Below are positions 14,824-24,388 of a stretch of 28,150 bases of DNA, in pieces. Origin of the DNA: JBBDXS01 sp964418365 (GTDB taxonomy: Bacteria > Chloroflexota > Dehalococcoidia > DSTF01 > RBG-16-68-14); assembly GCA_964418365.1 (NCBI GenBank), contig CAYQLM010000033.1:1-28150 (forward strand), written 5' to 3'. A program made the translations under genes and the position numbers. Numbering within the stretch: the first letter of the stretch is position 1; each line of letters opens with the position of its first letter. Under the pieces are notes generated by a model that saw nothing but the letters and a program-made list of their open reading frames with translations, ran no database searches and was not told where the DNA came from.

Positions 14824-15009
14824 CTGTACCTCCATTCTTTGCGTTGACCTCCCGTCGGCGCGGCAGCGGGCCCAGCCACCTGTGCCGTTGGGCTACTCAA
14901 GTGGTTATTCGCGCGAAAGGACGCGCTGGATCACTGGGCATCGGCTATACGAGGCGCAGATGCTATACTCCGGCTCAAGTGTCAGTTCTAGGAGGCGGTC
15001 GACCCCGGC
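14824..15009. promoter_or_regulatory. Divergent promoter region: sigma factor / DUF4331 operon
   Basis: TGCTATACT (14961-14969, plus strand) is an extended -10 element about 40 bases before the sigma ATG. AGGAGG (14991-14996) lies 13 bases before that ATG, longer than usual. CTCAAGTG occurs twice in the same orientation (14896-14903, 14974-14981) and CTATAC twice (14945-14950, 14963-14968; 18-base period). On the minus strand a GATCC-N16-CGAATAA arrangement lies ahead of DUF4331 and could be an ECF-type promoter, but I cannot confirm a consensus. Confidence 0.5.
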
Positions 15010-15600
15010 ATGGCTGATTCGCCACCTGATCCCGCGGTCTCCCCCATACGAACTACTGATCGAGAGGACGTTGAGCTCATCGGGCGCTTGCGGCGCGGTG
15101 AGCGCGACGCCCTGGCCTCGCTATACGATGCGTACGCCCGGCTCGCCTTCGGCCTGGCGTATCGCGTGCTCCGCGACCCGGGGGAGGCGGAGGATATCGT
15201 GCAGGAGTCTTTTCTCACCGTCTGGCGCCAAGCCGATCGGCTCGACCCGAGCCGTGGGTCGGCGCGCGCATTGCTGCTCACGATTGTCCACCGCCGTTCG
15301 ATCGATGCACTGCGCAAGCGGACGAATCGCTCGGAGAACATCGATGCGATGGAGCCGTTCGCGTCGAATGCGGCCGACCCGCTAGAGTTCGCTTCTGCCG
15401 CCGAGGAGCGCGACGTGATCCGACGGGCGATTGCGGAGCTACCGCGGGAACAGCGTCAGGCAATCGAGCTGACATACTTCGGGGGGCTCACCGTTGTGGA
15501 AATGGCGGACCAACAGGGCATCCCCGTCGGAACCGCGAAGAGCCGGCTGCGGCTCGCGCTCGATCGTATGCGGAAGGTCCTGGCAAAGGAGCCGGCATGA
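15010..15600 (+). CDS. ECF-type RNA polymerase sigma factor (SigK-like)
   Basis: 196 residues with sigma region 2 (about 40-105: LYDAYARLAFGLAYRVLRDP, EAEDIVQESFLTVWRQA, SARALLLTIVHRRSIDALRKR) and region 4 (about 135-192: AIAELPREQRQAIELTYFGG, LTVVEMADQQGIPVGTAKSR). Regions 1.1 and 3 are absent, as in ECF sigma factors. With the RskA-like anti-sigma factor encoded immediately downstream (ATGA overlap), it resembles the SigK/ECF19 type. It would direct RNA polymerase to a small regulon when released; the divergent DUF4331 operon is the most obvious target (inference). The ATG at 15010 has a distant AGGAGG, but no better start is present. Confidence 0.93.
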   Translation: MADSPPDPAVSPIRTTDREDVELIGRLRRGERDALASLYDAYARLAFGLAYRVLRDPGEAEDIVQESFLTVWRQADRLDPSRGSARALLLTIVHRRSIDALRKRTNRSENIDAMEPFASNAADPLEFASAAEERDVIRRAIAELPREQRQAIELTYFGGLTVVEMADQQGIPVGTAKSRLRLALDRMRKVLAKEPA

Positions 15601-16274
15601 CGTGCGAAGAATTGGATGAGTTGCTTGCCGCCTTCGCGCTCTCCGCTCTCGGCTCCGAGGAGTCAGATGTGGTACGGAAGCACCTGGCCTCGTGCCGGCG
15701 GCATGACAAAGGCCTTGCAGCGAACCTGCAGGTCGTCGACCGGCTGCCGATGCTTGCGGACGAACGCGAGCCTTCACCTTTGCTGCGCGTCCGTGTCCTC
15801 GACGCAATCGCTGCCGGCGGACGTGCGCCCACCGCGCCTTCGAAGGTCGCTTATAAGGCGCCGCGTATCGCTCGACGTCAGTTTGTGCCCTACCTCGTCG
15901 CGGCGGCCCTGTTCTTGGGACTGATGGGCATGCTGGGTTGGAACCTTGTCCTGCAGCTGGGCAGAGGGACCAACTCACAGACGATGACTGCGACGCTGAC
16001 CGGGAGCGGGGGCTCTGGCGAGTTGGTCTATTCGAGCGATCACCACCTGGGTGTGCTGAGGCTGGAATTGCCCGCGCTGCCTGCGGGTCGAGCGTACCAG
16101 GCGTGGCAAATCCATTCGACTGGGCCCGTGAGCCTTGGGCTCGTTTCGGCGGGTGAGCCTAGCGCGTTTGTGGCCGACCTCTCCAACGCGAGCGCGGTTG
16201 CCGTAACCGAGGAGCCCGCTGGAGGTAGTCGTCAGCCGACGAGCGACCCCGTCTTGATCGCTCAGATTCAATAG
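15597..16274 (+). CDS. RskA-like anti-sigma factor
   Basis: 225 residues. The cytoplasmic N-terminal anti-sigma domain (1-45, MTCEELDELLAAFALSAL) contains H-L-A-S-C-R-R-H at 29-36. The zinc-binding anti-sigma motif is normally HxxxCxxC, and here the last Cys is His. A linker rich in charged and Pro residues leads to one membrane helix (about 97-119, VPYLVAAALFLGLMGMLGW). The extracytoplasmic part has the RskA C-terminal pattern: GELVYSSDHHLGVLRLELPALPAGRAYQAWQI, split here only for reference as GELVYSSDHHLGVL and LPALPAGRAYQAWQI, then SAVAVTEEPAGGSRQPT. The protein would hold the sigma factor at the membrane until a signal or proteolysis frees it. Its start overlaps the sigma stop. Confidence 0.9.
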   Translation: MTCEELDELLAAFALSALGSEESDVVRKHLASCRRHDKGLAANLQVVDRLPMLADEREPSPLLRVRVLDAIAAGGRAPTAPSKVAYKAPRIARRQFVPYLVAAALFLGLMGMLGWNLVLQLGRGTNSQTMTATLTGSGGSGELVYSSDHHLGVLRLELPALPAGRAYQAWQIHSTGPVSLGLVSAGEPSAFVADLSNASAVAVTEEPAGGSRQPTSDPVLIAQIQ

Positions 16275-16316
16275 CGCCTTTCAGCAATCCTGGCTGACGA
16301 TATGTGACAATAGTGT

Positions 16317-16335
16317 CCGTCGTCGTTTGCGACGG
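16317..16335. terminator. Hairpin between convergent genes
   Basis: CCGTCG-TCGTTTG-CGACGG is a 6-base stem in the 120-base gap between the anti-sigma stop and the convergent nuclease-family stop. It is placed to serve both sides. No T-tract follows. Confidence 0.4.
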
Positions 16336-16394
16336 CAGTACATCATTGGCGCGTTTGGCCGTCCGACAAAGCACATGAAATCGAAGGAATAGTG

Positions 16395-17543
16395 CTAGAT
16401 GTTCAGGTCTATGAACACGGCTGCGTGGTCGGAAGCTTGCTCGGTCGACTTTGTGATGTCCGGGTAGGTGTCCCAGTCCGTCGGGCGCGTCTTTCGGCTG
16501 CCCCACAGCCCCTTTCGGAACAGCCCTCCTCGCTGGAAGAAAGGCTGCAAGCTCTGAGAGATGAACATGTAATCAAACCGGTTGCTCAGGCCACACGAGT
16601 CGAACGTCCCGGGGCGGCCGCCGACCGAGAACGTGGCGAGCGAGTAACAGTCGACAAGCGGACTGCTGTTGGCGTACAACGGGTTGAGGTTCACAGCTTG
16701 GCTACTGCCGGTTGGAGGACCCTCATTGAAATCGCCCAAGATGACGACGTGGTGGTTCTGGGCGATCAGACGGTCGGCGAAACGGCGTACCTCGGCGGCT
16801 TGGCGCTGGCGCTTTTGCCCTCCGCCGCCCGACTTAGACTTGAAGTGGTTCACCAGGACGTAGACCGTTGCACCGCTGGGAGTCCGTACCCTGTATTCGG
16901 GGCAGTCCCGGCTGAAGATTGTGCCGACGCCGTCCTCGGCGTCGACGTTCGACCGAATCGATTCGATCTCGAAGTTCGGGCCTGTCATCAGCCCAACGTC
17001 GATGCCTCGTTCGTCGTTGCCATCGACAAGCATGGCGTGGCGATAGCGCCCCCCGAGAAGTTCTTCGTTGAACCGCACAAGTGACGGCCGGTCCTCGGCT
17101 TCGACAATGGCGATGATGTCAGCGTCCACGTCATGAATGACCTTTGCCGTCAGCCGCGTGCCCGTTTCGTCGGTCGGCTCCTTGGCGAGTTCGACCCAGC
17201 CAATCCAGTCGCTACGACCATTCGCGACAATCTCCATGCTCTGAATCCTGTCCTCCGGCTGGCGGTCGAACTTGCCGCGGTTCGCCCGCAGCAACGCCCA
17301 CTTCGGGGACTGGGTTTCCCTACGCCGAACTGCTCCCTGGTCGTTGACGAAATAGATGTCGAGCTTCACGAGCAGATCACGGATCTTGCGCTTGTCGGCT
17401 GCGCTGTAGGAAGCCTTCGCAAAGAGGGCGTTGACGTCGGCGTAGGCCTTCAAGATGGGCTCGCCCTCGGACCACTTGGCCGTCTTGAATACCTTTGGCC
17501 GGGCGAAAAGATTCTCGACGTTGAACGATGCGATTTTGACCAC
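16395..17543 (-). CDS. Endonuclease/exonuclease/phosphatase family protein
   Basis: 382 residues from a GTG at 17543 (V-V-K-I-A-S-F-N-V-E-N-L-F). Fold signatures in order: IASFNVENLF (catalytic Asn), DADIIAIVEAEDR (metal-binding Glu), VYVLVNHFKSKSGGGG, HHVVILGDFNEGP (Asp/Asn pair) and TEQASDHAAVFIDL (Asp-His). All core residues are present, so it should be a Mg-dependent hydrolase of phosphodiester or phosphomonoester bonds. Whether DNA, a phospholipid or a sugar phosphate is the substrate is unclear. No signal peptide is seen. GAGGGGG precedes the GTG at normal spacing; an ATG at 17573 would add MRHHGVRGWH, which is outside the fold, but it cannot be excluded because the promoter lies just upstream of it. 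It converges with the anti-sigma gene. Confidence 0.88.
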   Translation of the reverse strand: MVKIASFNVENLFARPKVFKTAKWSEGEPILKAYADVNALFAKASYSAADKRKIRDLLVKLDIYFVNDQGAVRRRETQSPKWALLRANRGKFDRQPEDRIQSMEIVANGRSDWIGWVELAKEPTDETGTRLTAKVIHDVDADIIAIVEAEDRPSLVRFNEELLGGRYRHAMLVDGNDERGIDVGLMTGPNFEIESIRSNVDAEDGVGTIFSRDCPEYRVRTPSGATVYVLVNHFKSKSGGGGQKRQRQAAEVRRFADRLIAQNHHVVILGDFNEGPPTGSSQAVNLNPLYANSSPLVDCYSLATFSVGGRPGTFDSCGLSNRFDYMFISQSLQPFFQRGGLFRKGLWGSRKTRPTDWDTYPDITKSTEQASDHAAVFIDLNI

Positions 17544-17588
17544 GTGCCACCCCCTCACGCCATGGTGCCTCATCCTTGGGCAGCGCCG

Positions 17589-17597
17589 ATTGTATCA
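17589..17597 (-). promoter_or_regulatory. Extended -10 promoter of the nuclease-family gene
   Basis: The reverse strand reads TGATACAAT, a TG-N-TACAAT extended -10 element ending 45 bases before the GTG start (15 before the alternative ATG). No -35 hexamer is evident, which is normal for extended -10 promoters. Confidence 0.5.
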
Positions 17598-17955
17598 CGC
17601 AGCGCGAAGCGTTACTAGCCCTCGGCGAAAAGTGCCACCAATACTGCACGCGTGGCCGCTAGCCTAGCCGGGCAATGGAAAGTCCGACCCCGCGAAGCAC
17701 ACGCCACGCGCTGTGGTCGACTGGCTGCAGGAACAGTATCCCGCAGGCTGGCCGTCGCTCCGGGGGAACCGTCTTCGCGCACCGCGAGGCGTCTATGATC
17801 GCCGCAGTCCGGGCGCTGGACGCCGCGCTCGCGGAGCCCAAGGTGACGCGGTCCGGGCTGCGCCGGTGGATGCTCGCTGCGCTGGCGGCGATCGCGGAGC
17901 GCGGGCCGGAGAGCGTTCAACAGACGAAGGGCGGAAACTGAGTCGGCGTCGGGCT
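17598..17955. other. Gene-poor stretch, possible remnant
   Basis: No gene is supported in these 358 bases. A plus-strand frame at 17675-17941 ends in an alanine-rich helical stretch (MIAAVRALDAALAEPKVT, then RRWMLAALAAIAERGPES) that looks protein-like. It has no ribosome-binding site, and its first 40 residues look random. It may be the broken end of an older gene. No family is recognised. Confidence 0.35.
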
Positions 17956-17994
17956 TACACGGCAACAGGTCACACTCAGGCTGCATCGTGTGGG
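17956..17994 (+). repeat. Direct repeat, copy A (flanks hydrolase pair)
   Basis: Begins TACACGGCAACAGGTCACAC and matches 20181-20219 at 29 of 39 positions, 21 of the first 24. It lies 13 bases beyond the stop of the first alpha/beta hydrolase gene. Same orientation as copy B. Confidence 0.6.
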
Positions 17995-18007
17995 CGGGCA
18001 TGCCCAT

Positions 18008-18850
18008 TCAGAGAGAAGACACGAAGTCAGCGAGCTCGGCATTGAACCGCTCTGGCTGCTCCCAAAACGGAGCGTGGGCAGCCCCGCTGTAGACGGACAT
18101 CGAAGCACCCTTCACCGTCGACGAGATGTGGCGACCCGTCTCGATGTTTACGACCTCGTCCGCGTCGCCGTGAACAACAAGGACGGGGAGCGTCAATTGG
18201 GTGAGGAGGTCGTCGTTTTCCGCCGTCCGGTTGAAGAGCCCGGCACGAACGCGAGACGGACACTGGAGATTGAATCCAAGCATCATCATCTCTTCGTCCA
18301 GAGGGAGCGGATTGGCAAAGCAGCCACGCAGGAACATGCGCATCGCCTTGGCCACCTCCTCGGCGTTCTCGCTGAAGACTGTGCCGGCAACAGAGTCTTG
18401 GCGAGTCGGCAGTAACCCGTTCCAACTGGCGCCGAGAAACTTGTACGGCATGTCCACGCCCAGGTCAGTCGCCGCGTCGATATAGCAAAGCCCAGCCAGC
18501 CGCTGCTGGCCGTAGAGCCGGACGTAGTCGTTCATGATTAGGCCGGCATACGACCATCCGGCGAGCACTGCCCCGTTCAGCGACAAGTGGTCTAGTACAG
18601 CCCCGATGTCGCCAGCCCAGGCCTGCGAGTCGCCATAGCCATCGGCAGGCTTGTCCGAGTCTCCGTGACCGCGGAGGTCCAGGGCGACCAAACGAAATCG
18701 TTCAGCCAGCGGTGAGGCGAACTGTTTCGCCCAAGAGAGATTGCTCTGTGACCAGCCGTGGATGAAGAGTATCGGTCGACCTGTGTGGTTGCCGGCCTCT
18801 ACCACATTGAGCCGGACCCTTCCGTGGCCCGTGATCGCATGGCGCTTCAT
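18008..18850 (-). CDS. Alpha/beta hydrolase
   Basis: 280 residues from the ATG at 18850, which has a strong GAGGAGGAAA ribosome-binding site; upstream in-frame ATGs lie before it. The fold is complete: oxyanion motif FIHGWSQSN (29-37), ALDLRGHGDSDKP (56-68), nucleophile elbow AGWSYAGL (Ser100), acid VHGDADEVV (Asp229 or Asp231) and AAHAPFWEQPE (His259). The closest general types are esterases, haloperoxidase-like and epoxide or lactone hydrolases of the AB_hydrolase_1 family; the substrate is unknown. No signal peptide. The next gene upstream on the same strand is a hydrolase fused to a LuxR domain, 160 bases away, a possible regulator of this gene. Confidence 0.9.
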   Translation of the reverse strand: MKRHAITGHGRVRLNVVEAGNHTGRPILFIHGWSQSNLSWAKQFASPLAERFRLVALDLRGHGDSDKPADGYGDSQAWAGDIGAVLDHLSLNGAVLAGWSYAGLIMNDYVRLYGQQRLAGLCYIDAATDLGVDMPYKFLGASWNGLLPTRQDSVAGTVFSENAEEVAKAMRMFLRGCFANPLPLDEEMMMLGFNLQCPSRVRAGLFNRTAENDDLLTQLTLPVLVVHGDADEVVNIETGRHISSTVKGASMSVYSGAAHAPFWEQPERFNAELADFVSSL

Positions 18851-18992
18851 GTCTTTCCTCCTCTTCAGCCTTTGTTTGCCATTCCCTGAGGCGACAATAC
18901 GCGACCCGAGGACAGGTAGGCATCGGGAGGAATCGTCATTTCGATGACGAATCCCCAAGCAGGAATGTTGAGCTCAGTGCGTAGGATTACTC

Positions 18993-19011
18993 ACGCGCGC
19001 AAGCGGCGCGT
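18993..19011. terminator. Hairpin after the LuxR-hydrolase gene
   Basis: ACGCGC-GCAAGCG-GCGCGT, a 6-base GC-rich stem, lies immediately after the stop codon of the LuxR-hydrolase gene. No T-run follows, so it is a weak terminator candidate. Confidence 0.4.
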
Positions 19012-20072
19012 TACAAGAGGTTTATCTTTGTGGCCCAGATCGCGGCCGCGGTACGGTTGCTGCACCCGGTCTTATCCAGGATGTTCTTTACGTGGTTCCC
19101 GACGGTGCGCACACTGAGAGAGAGTTCATCGGCGACCTGTCGGTCTGTTTTCCCACCCGCGATCAACCGCAACACTTCTAGCTCTCGCCTTGTAAGATTG
19201 TGGGCCACAGCCTGCAGGCCCGGGAGCGCATCCGCCGTCGCGGGTTCGGCCAAGAAGGGCTTCAGCTCGCCCAGGAATATTTGCCAGGCCGGCTCGTCCT
19301 CCAGGAGGATGTGATTGCTGCTCGGGAGCGCTACGAAGCGAGCTGTGGGGATCAATGCGGCGAGCTCGCGGCCTTGTTCAAATGGTACCCTGGCGTCGTC
19401 GCGGCTGTGGAAGATAACCGTTGGGACCTGAACACGCTTGGCGCTTTCGGTCACGTCGATTTTGCCTACTTCCGTCTGGAAGTTAAAGGCGTTCTCTGAC
19501 GAGCTTGACACGTGTTCCAGCTCGTTGAACCACCTCATCTGGTCAGCAGTTGCATCTGGCATGAATTGAGAGGTGAAGACTTGTCGAAACGCAGGGTTGT
19601 CCGTTCCCCATCCTCGCTTAATCAGAGTAAGGAGCGCCAAGTGCTCATCTTTCGGTTGCTCACGCCTCGCCCATCCCTTCGCATAACCTCCGACGATCAC
19701 TAAGTGGCTGACGCGTTCCGGATGGCGCGTAGCATACTCAACTGCTATCGGTCCCCCTTGGGACATGCCAAGGAGCACGAACCGGCCGAGTCCGAACGCA
19801 TCGACAACACATTCCAGATCGCTGACCCAGGTGGCGAACGAAAGCTCTGGGATTGCCCGGTCAGAGAGGCCGCAGCCTCTCTGGTCAAATCGGACAAAGT
19901 AATGGTCGTTGGCTAGTGCTTCCCACCAGTGACGCCAGACAGGGCTTTCGGCGTCCATGCCAACATGACTGAGCCAGGTGGGCGCCTTCACCAGTGGCGT
20001 ACCTGCACCCGCGGACGCGCAGGCGACGCGCACGCCGTCCGCGGTAGTCACGAAGCGAATCTCCTGCTTCAT
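19011..20072 (-). CDS. Alpha/beta hydrolase fused to a LuxR-type DNA-binding domain
   Basis: 353 residues. Residues about 1-275 form an alpha/beta hydrolase domain: YFVRFDQRGCGLSDR (58-72), nucleophile elbow LLGMSQGGP (Ser104), FHSRDDARVPFEQG (Asp225 or Asp226) and SSNHILLEDEP (His254). Residues about 291-353 form a LuxR/GerE helix-turn-helix: LTRRELEVLRLIAGGKTD, then QVADELSLSVRTVGNHVKNI and LDKTGCSNRTAAAIW. The whole catalytic triad is kept, so the domain may both bind and turn over its ligand. I infer a one-component transcription factor that senses a small ester or lactone-like molecule. A possible -10 (TACAAT) lies on the minus strand at 20124-20119. The neighbouring hydrolase is a natural target. 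Fusions of this layout are known, but their ligands mostly are not. Confidence 0.9.
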   Translation of the reverse strand: MKQEIRFVTTADGVRVACASAGAGTPLVKAPTWLSHVGMDAESPVWRHWWEALANDHYFVRFDQRGCGLSDRAIPELSFATWVSDLECVVDAFGLGRFVLLGMSQGGPIAVEYATRHPERVSHLVIVGGYAKGWARREQPKDEHLALLTLIKRGWGTDNPAFRQVFTSQFMPDATADQMRWFNELEHVSSSSENAFNFQTEVGKIDVTESAKRVQVPTVIFHSRDDARVPFEQGRELAALIPTARFVALPSSNHILLEDEPAWQIFLGELKPFLAEPATADALPGLQAVAHNLTRRELEVLRLIAGGKTDRQVADELSLSVRTVGNHVKNILDKTGCSNRTAAAIWATKINLL

Positions 20073-20180
20073 GAGTTCACTCAGAGCACCTGGCTTGGCA
20101 AGCTGCCGTTTGTCTCAGATTGTACCGCGGGGTTAGTGGTCGCTGAAGAACGGGTCGAGCGCCTGGCGCCCGCAAGTTTC

Positions 20181-20219
20181 TACACGGTAACAGCTCACAC
20201 TAAGTGGGGATATTGTGTG
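20181..20219 (+). repeat. Direct repeat, copy B (flanks hydrolase pair)
   Basis: Begins TACACGGTAACAGCTCACAC, the partner of 17956-17994. Located 108 bases upstream of the LuxR-hydrolase start. It may be a dispersed repeat rather than a mobile-element end. Confidence 0.6.
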
Positions 20220-20279
20220 CCAAAACGCTAGTCGCCCAGCACCCTTCCGGGCGGAGGAAGTGGCAGGTGCAGGCGCCCT

Positions 20280-20477
20280 TTCCCTGACTCCCCTCCCCGA
20301 GGGCGAGGGGCATCGTCGAGCGTCGGCGGGTGTGGATGGCCTGCCTTGTCTCGACAGATTCCTCCTCCTGAGGCGGACAGGTCGCTGCGCTCGGAATGAC
20401 AGGAAGCGGCATGGTGCGCCCTCTCCCCTTCCCCTCTGCCTGAGGGCGAAGGGAAGGACAGAGCTTCAGCTCTGTCC
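20280..20477. repeat. Cluster of dispersed palindromic repeats
   Basis: At least four pieces lie side by side: a CCCCTCCCC / GAGGGCGAGGGG palindrome (about 20288-20310); a segment whose reverse strand reads TCATTCCGAGCGCAGCGA, continuing to GAGGAATCTGTCGAGAC (about 20350-20402); a CTTCCCCTCTGCCTGAGGGC palindrome with GAAGGGAAG (about 20427-20456); and the perfect GGACAGAGCT/AGCTCTGTCC palindrome (20456-20477). Such elements are dispersed in many draft genomes. The 480-base gap between the LuxR-hydrolase and acnA holds no gene. Confidence 0.7.
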
Positions 20478-20553
20478 CTACGAGGACGGACTCCGCTTCA
20501 ACCGCTGGCCGCTAGTTCCTCGTGCGCTACCATACCCATAGAAGGAGCCCCGC

Positions 20554-23315
<2,762 letters not shown>

Positions 23316-23316
23316 G

Positions 23317-24366
23317 CTAGCCCGCGGTCTGGCGGCCCAGCGTTTCGATGTCTGGCTCGTTGCTGAGCAGGATCAGCCGGTCCCCGAGGTTGATCACGTG
23401 CGCGTCGGGCGGGCCGACGACGAGCGCGCCGTCGGGGTGCTGGATCGCAAGCAGCGACGTGGCGCTGCAGCGATGCAGCACGTCGTGCACGGTGTGGCCG
23501 GCCATCTCTGATTGCTCGGTCACAACCAGCTCGGCCAGCAGCTGTTCGCTCTGACGCCCTGACGCAAGCACGTCGAAGAAGTCGACCGTGAGCGGCTGAA
23601 GCGCGGAGAGCGCCATGCGGCGGCCCGCCAGCTTGTATGGGGAGATGACGCGTTCGGCGCCCGCGCGAGCGACGCGCGGTTCGCCCTCCGGGTTGCCAAC
23701 CCGCGCGATGACGAATAGATCGGGCCGGAGCGCCTTGGCGGTGAGCGTGATGTAGGTGTTGCCGGCATCGGAGTCCGACGCGGCGAGTAACGCGCGGGCG
23801 TGCCGGATGCCGGCGCGCTCTAGCAGGGCGTCCTGAGTGGCATCGCCTTCGATGAGGAGGAAGCCCTGCTGTTGGGCACGGTAAACGGCTTCCGGATTGT
23901 TCTCGATGATCACGAATGGAACGCCGCGGTCTCCGTACTCGCGGGCGATCTCCTCGCCCACGCGGCCGAAGCCGCAGAGGATGTAGTGTTCGCGCAGCGC
24001 TTCGATCTTCTGTTGCATGCGGCGGATGCCGAGCGCCTGTGCCAGCTCACCTTCGACCGCGGCCTGGACGATGGTGGTGAGCAGATAGAAGGCGACACCG
24101 ACGCCAAAGAGTATCACAAAGACGGTGAAGATACGCCCGCCGGTGCCAAGCGGATGCACTTCACTGAAGCCGACCGTAGTGATCGTGGTTACCGTCATAA
24201 AGAGCGCATCAAGGAACGACCAGCCTTCGATGATCATGTAGCCGGCAACGCCGAAGGCGACCAGCGCAAGAAGCAGAAGGCCGCCGGTGACGAGCCGCTG
24301 CCACGGCGCGAAGGTCCCGGCGTCGAAGTAGCCCAAGCGGTTACGGAACGGGGACGGCTGGTTCAA
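23317..24366 (-). CDS. Two-helix potassium channel with RCK (TrkA-N/TrkA-C) domains
   Basis: 349 residues. Two membrane helices (about 25-46 and 79-101) flank a pore loop with the filter TTITTVGFSEV (about 60-70), a Gly-Phe variant of TVGYGD. An RCK/TrkA-N Rossmann domain follows, starting ILCGFGRVGEEIAREYG (129-145), then LIEGDATQDALLERAGI and a TrkA-C domain (about 260-345, GHTVHDVLHRC and VINLGDRLILLS). It matches MthK-type ligand-gated K+ channels controlled by nucleotides or cations. It starts 22 bases after the universal stress protein stop and is the last gene of an amidase-USP-channel transcript. The USP could sense ATP or stress for the channel (inference). Its stop is one base from that of acnA. 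Confidence 0.93.
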   Translation of the reverse strand: MNQPSPFRNRLGYFDAGTFAPWQRLVTGGLLLLALVAFGVAGYMIIEGWSFLDALFMTVTTITTVGFSEVHPLGTGGRIFTVFVILFGVGVAFYLLTTIVQAAVEGELAQALGIRRMQQKIEALREHYILCGFGRVGEEIAREYGDRGVPFVIIENNPEAVYRAQQQGFLLIEGDATQDALLERAGIRHARALLAASDSDAGNTYITLTAKALRPDLFVIARVGNPEGEPRVARAGAERVISPYKLAGRRMALSALQPLTVDFFDVLASGRQSEQLLAELVVTEQSEMAGHTVHDVLHRCSATSLLAIQHPDGALVVGPPDAHVINLGDRLILLSNEPDIETLGRQTAG

Positions 24367-24388
24367 GAGAACCTACGGACCGGCGCGA

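Noticed and set aside
13136..15385. 749-codon open frame on the plus strand
   Set aside because: It runs antisense through the TPR and DUF4331 genes and into the sigma gene in another frame. Its translation is Arg/Ser/Pro-rich without domain features; it is a by-product of high GC content.
17675..17941. Possible small protein on the plus strand
   Set aside because: Only its C-terminal half looks protein-like; no start signal and no family. Described under the gene-poor stretch.
17956..20219. Insertion sequence or integron cassette around the hydrolases
   Set aside because: Direct repeats are present, but there is no transposase, integrase or terminal inverted repeat; kept only as a finding about repeats.
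20200..20412. Minus-strand frame with VIPSAATCPPQEEESVETRQ
   Set aside because: It is the translation of dispersed repeats (the TCATTCCGAGC type), a common source of false small proteins.
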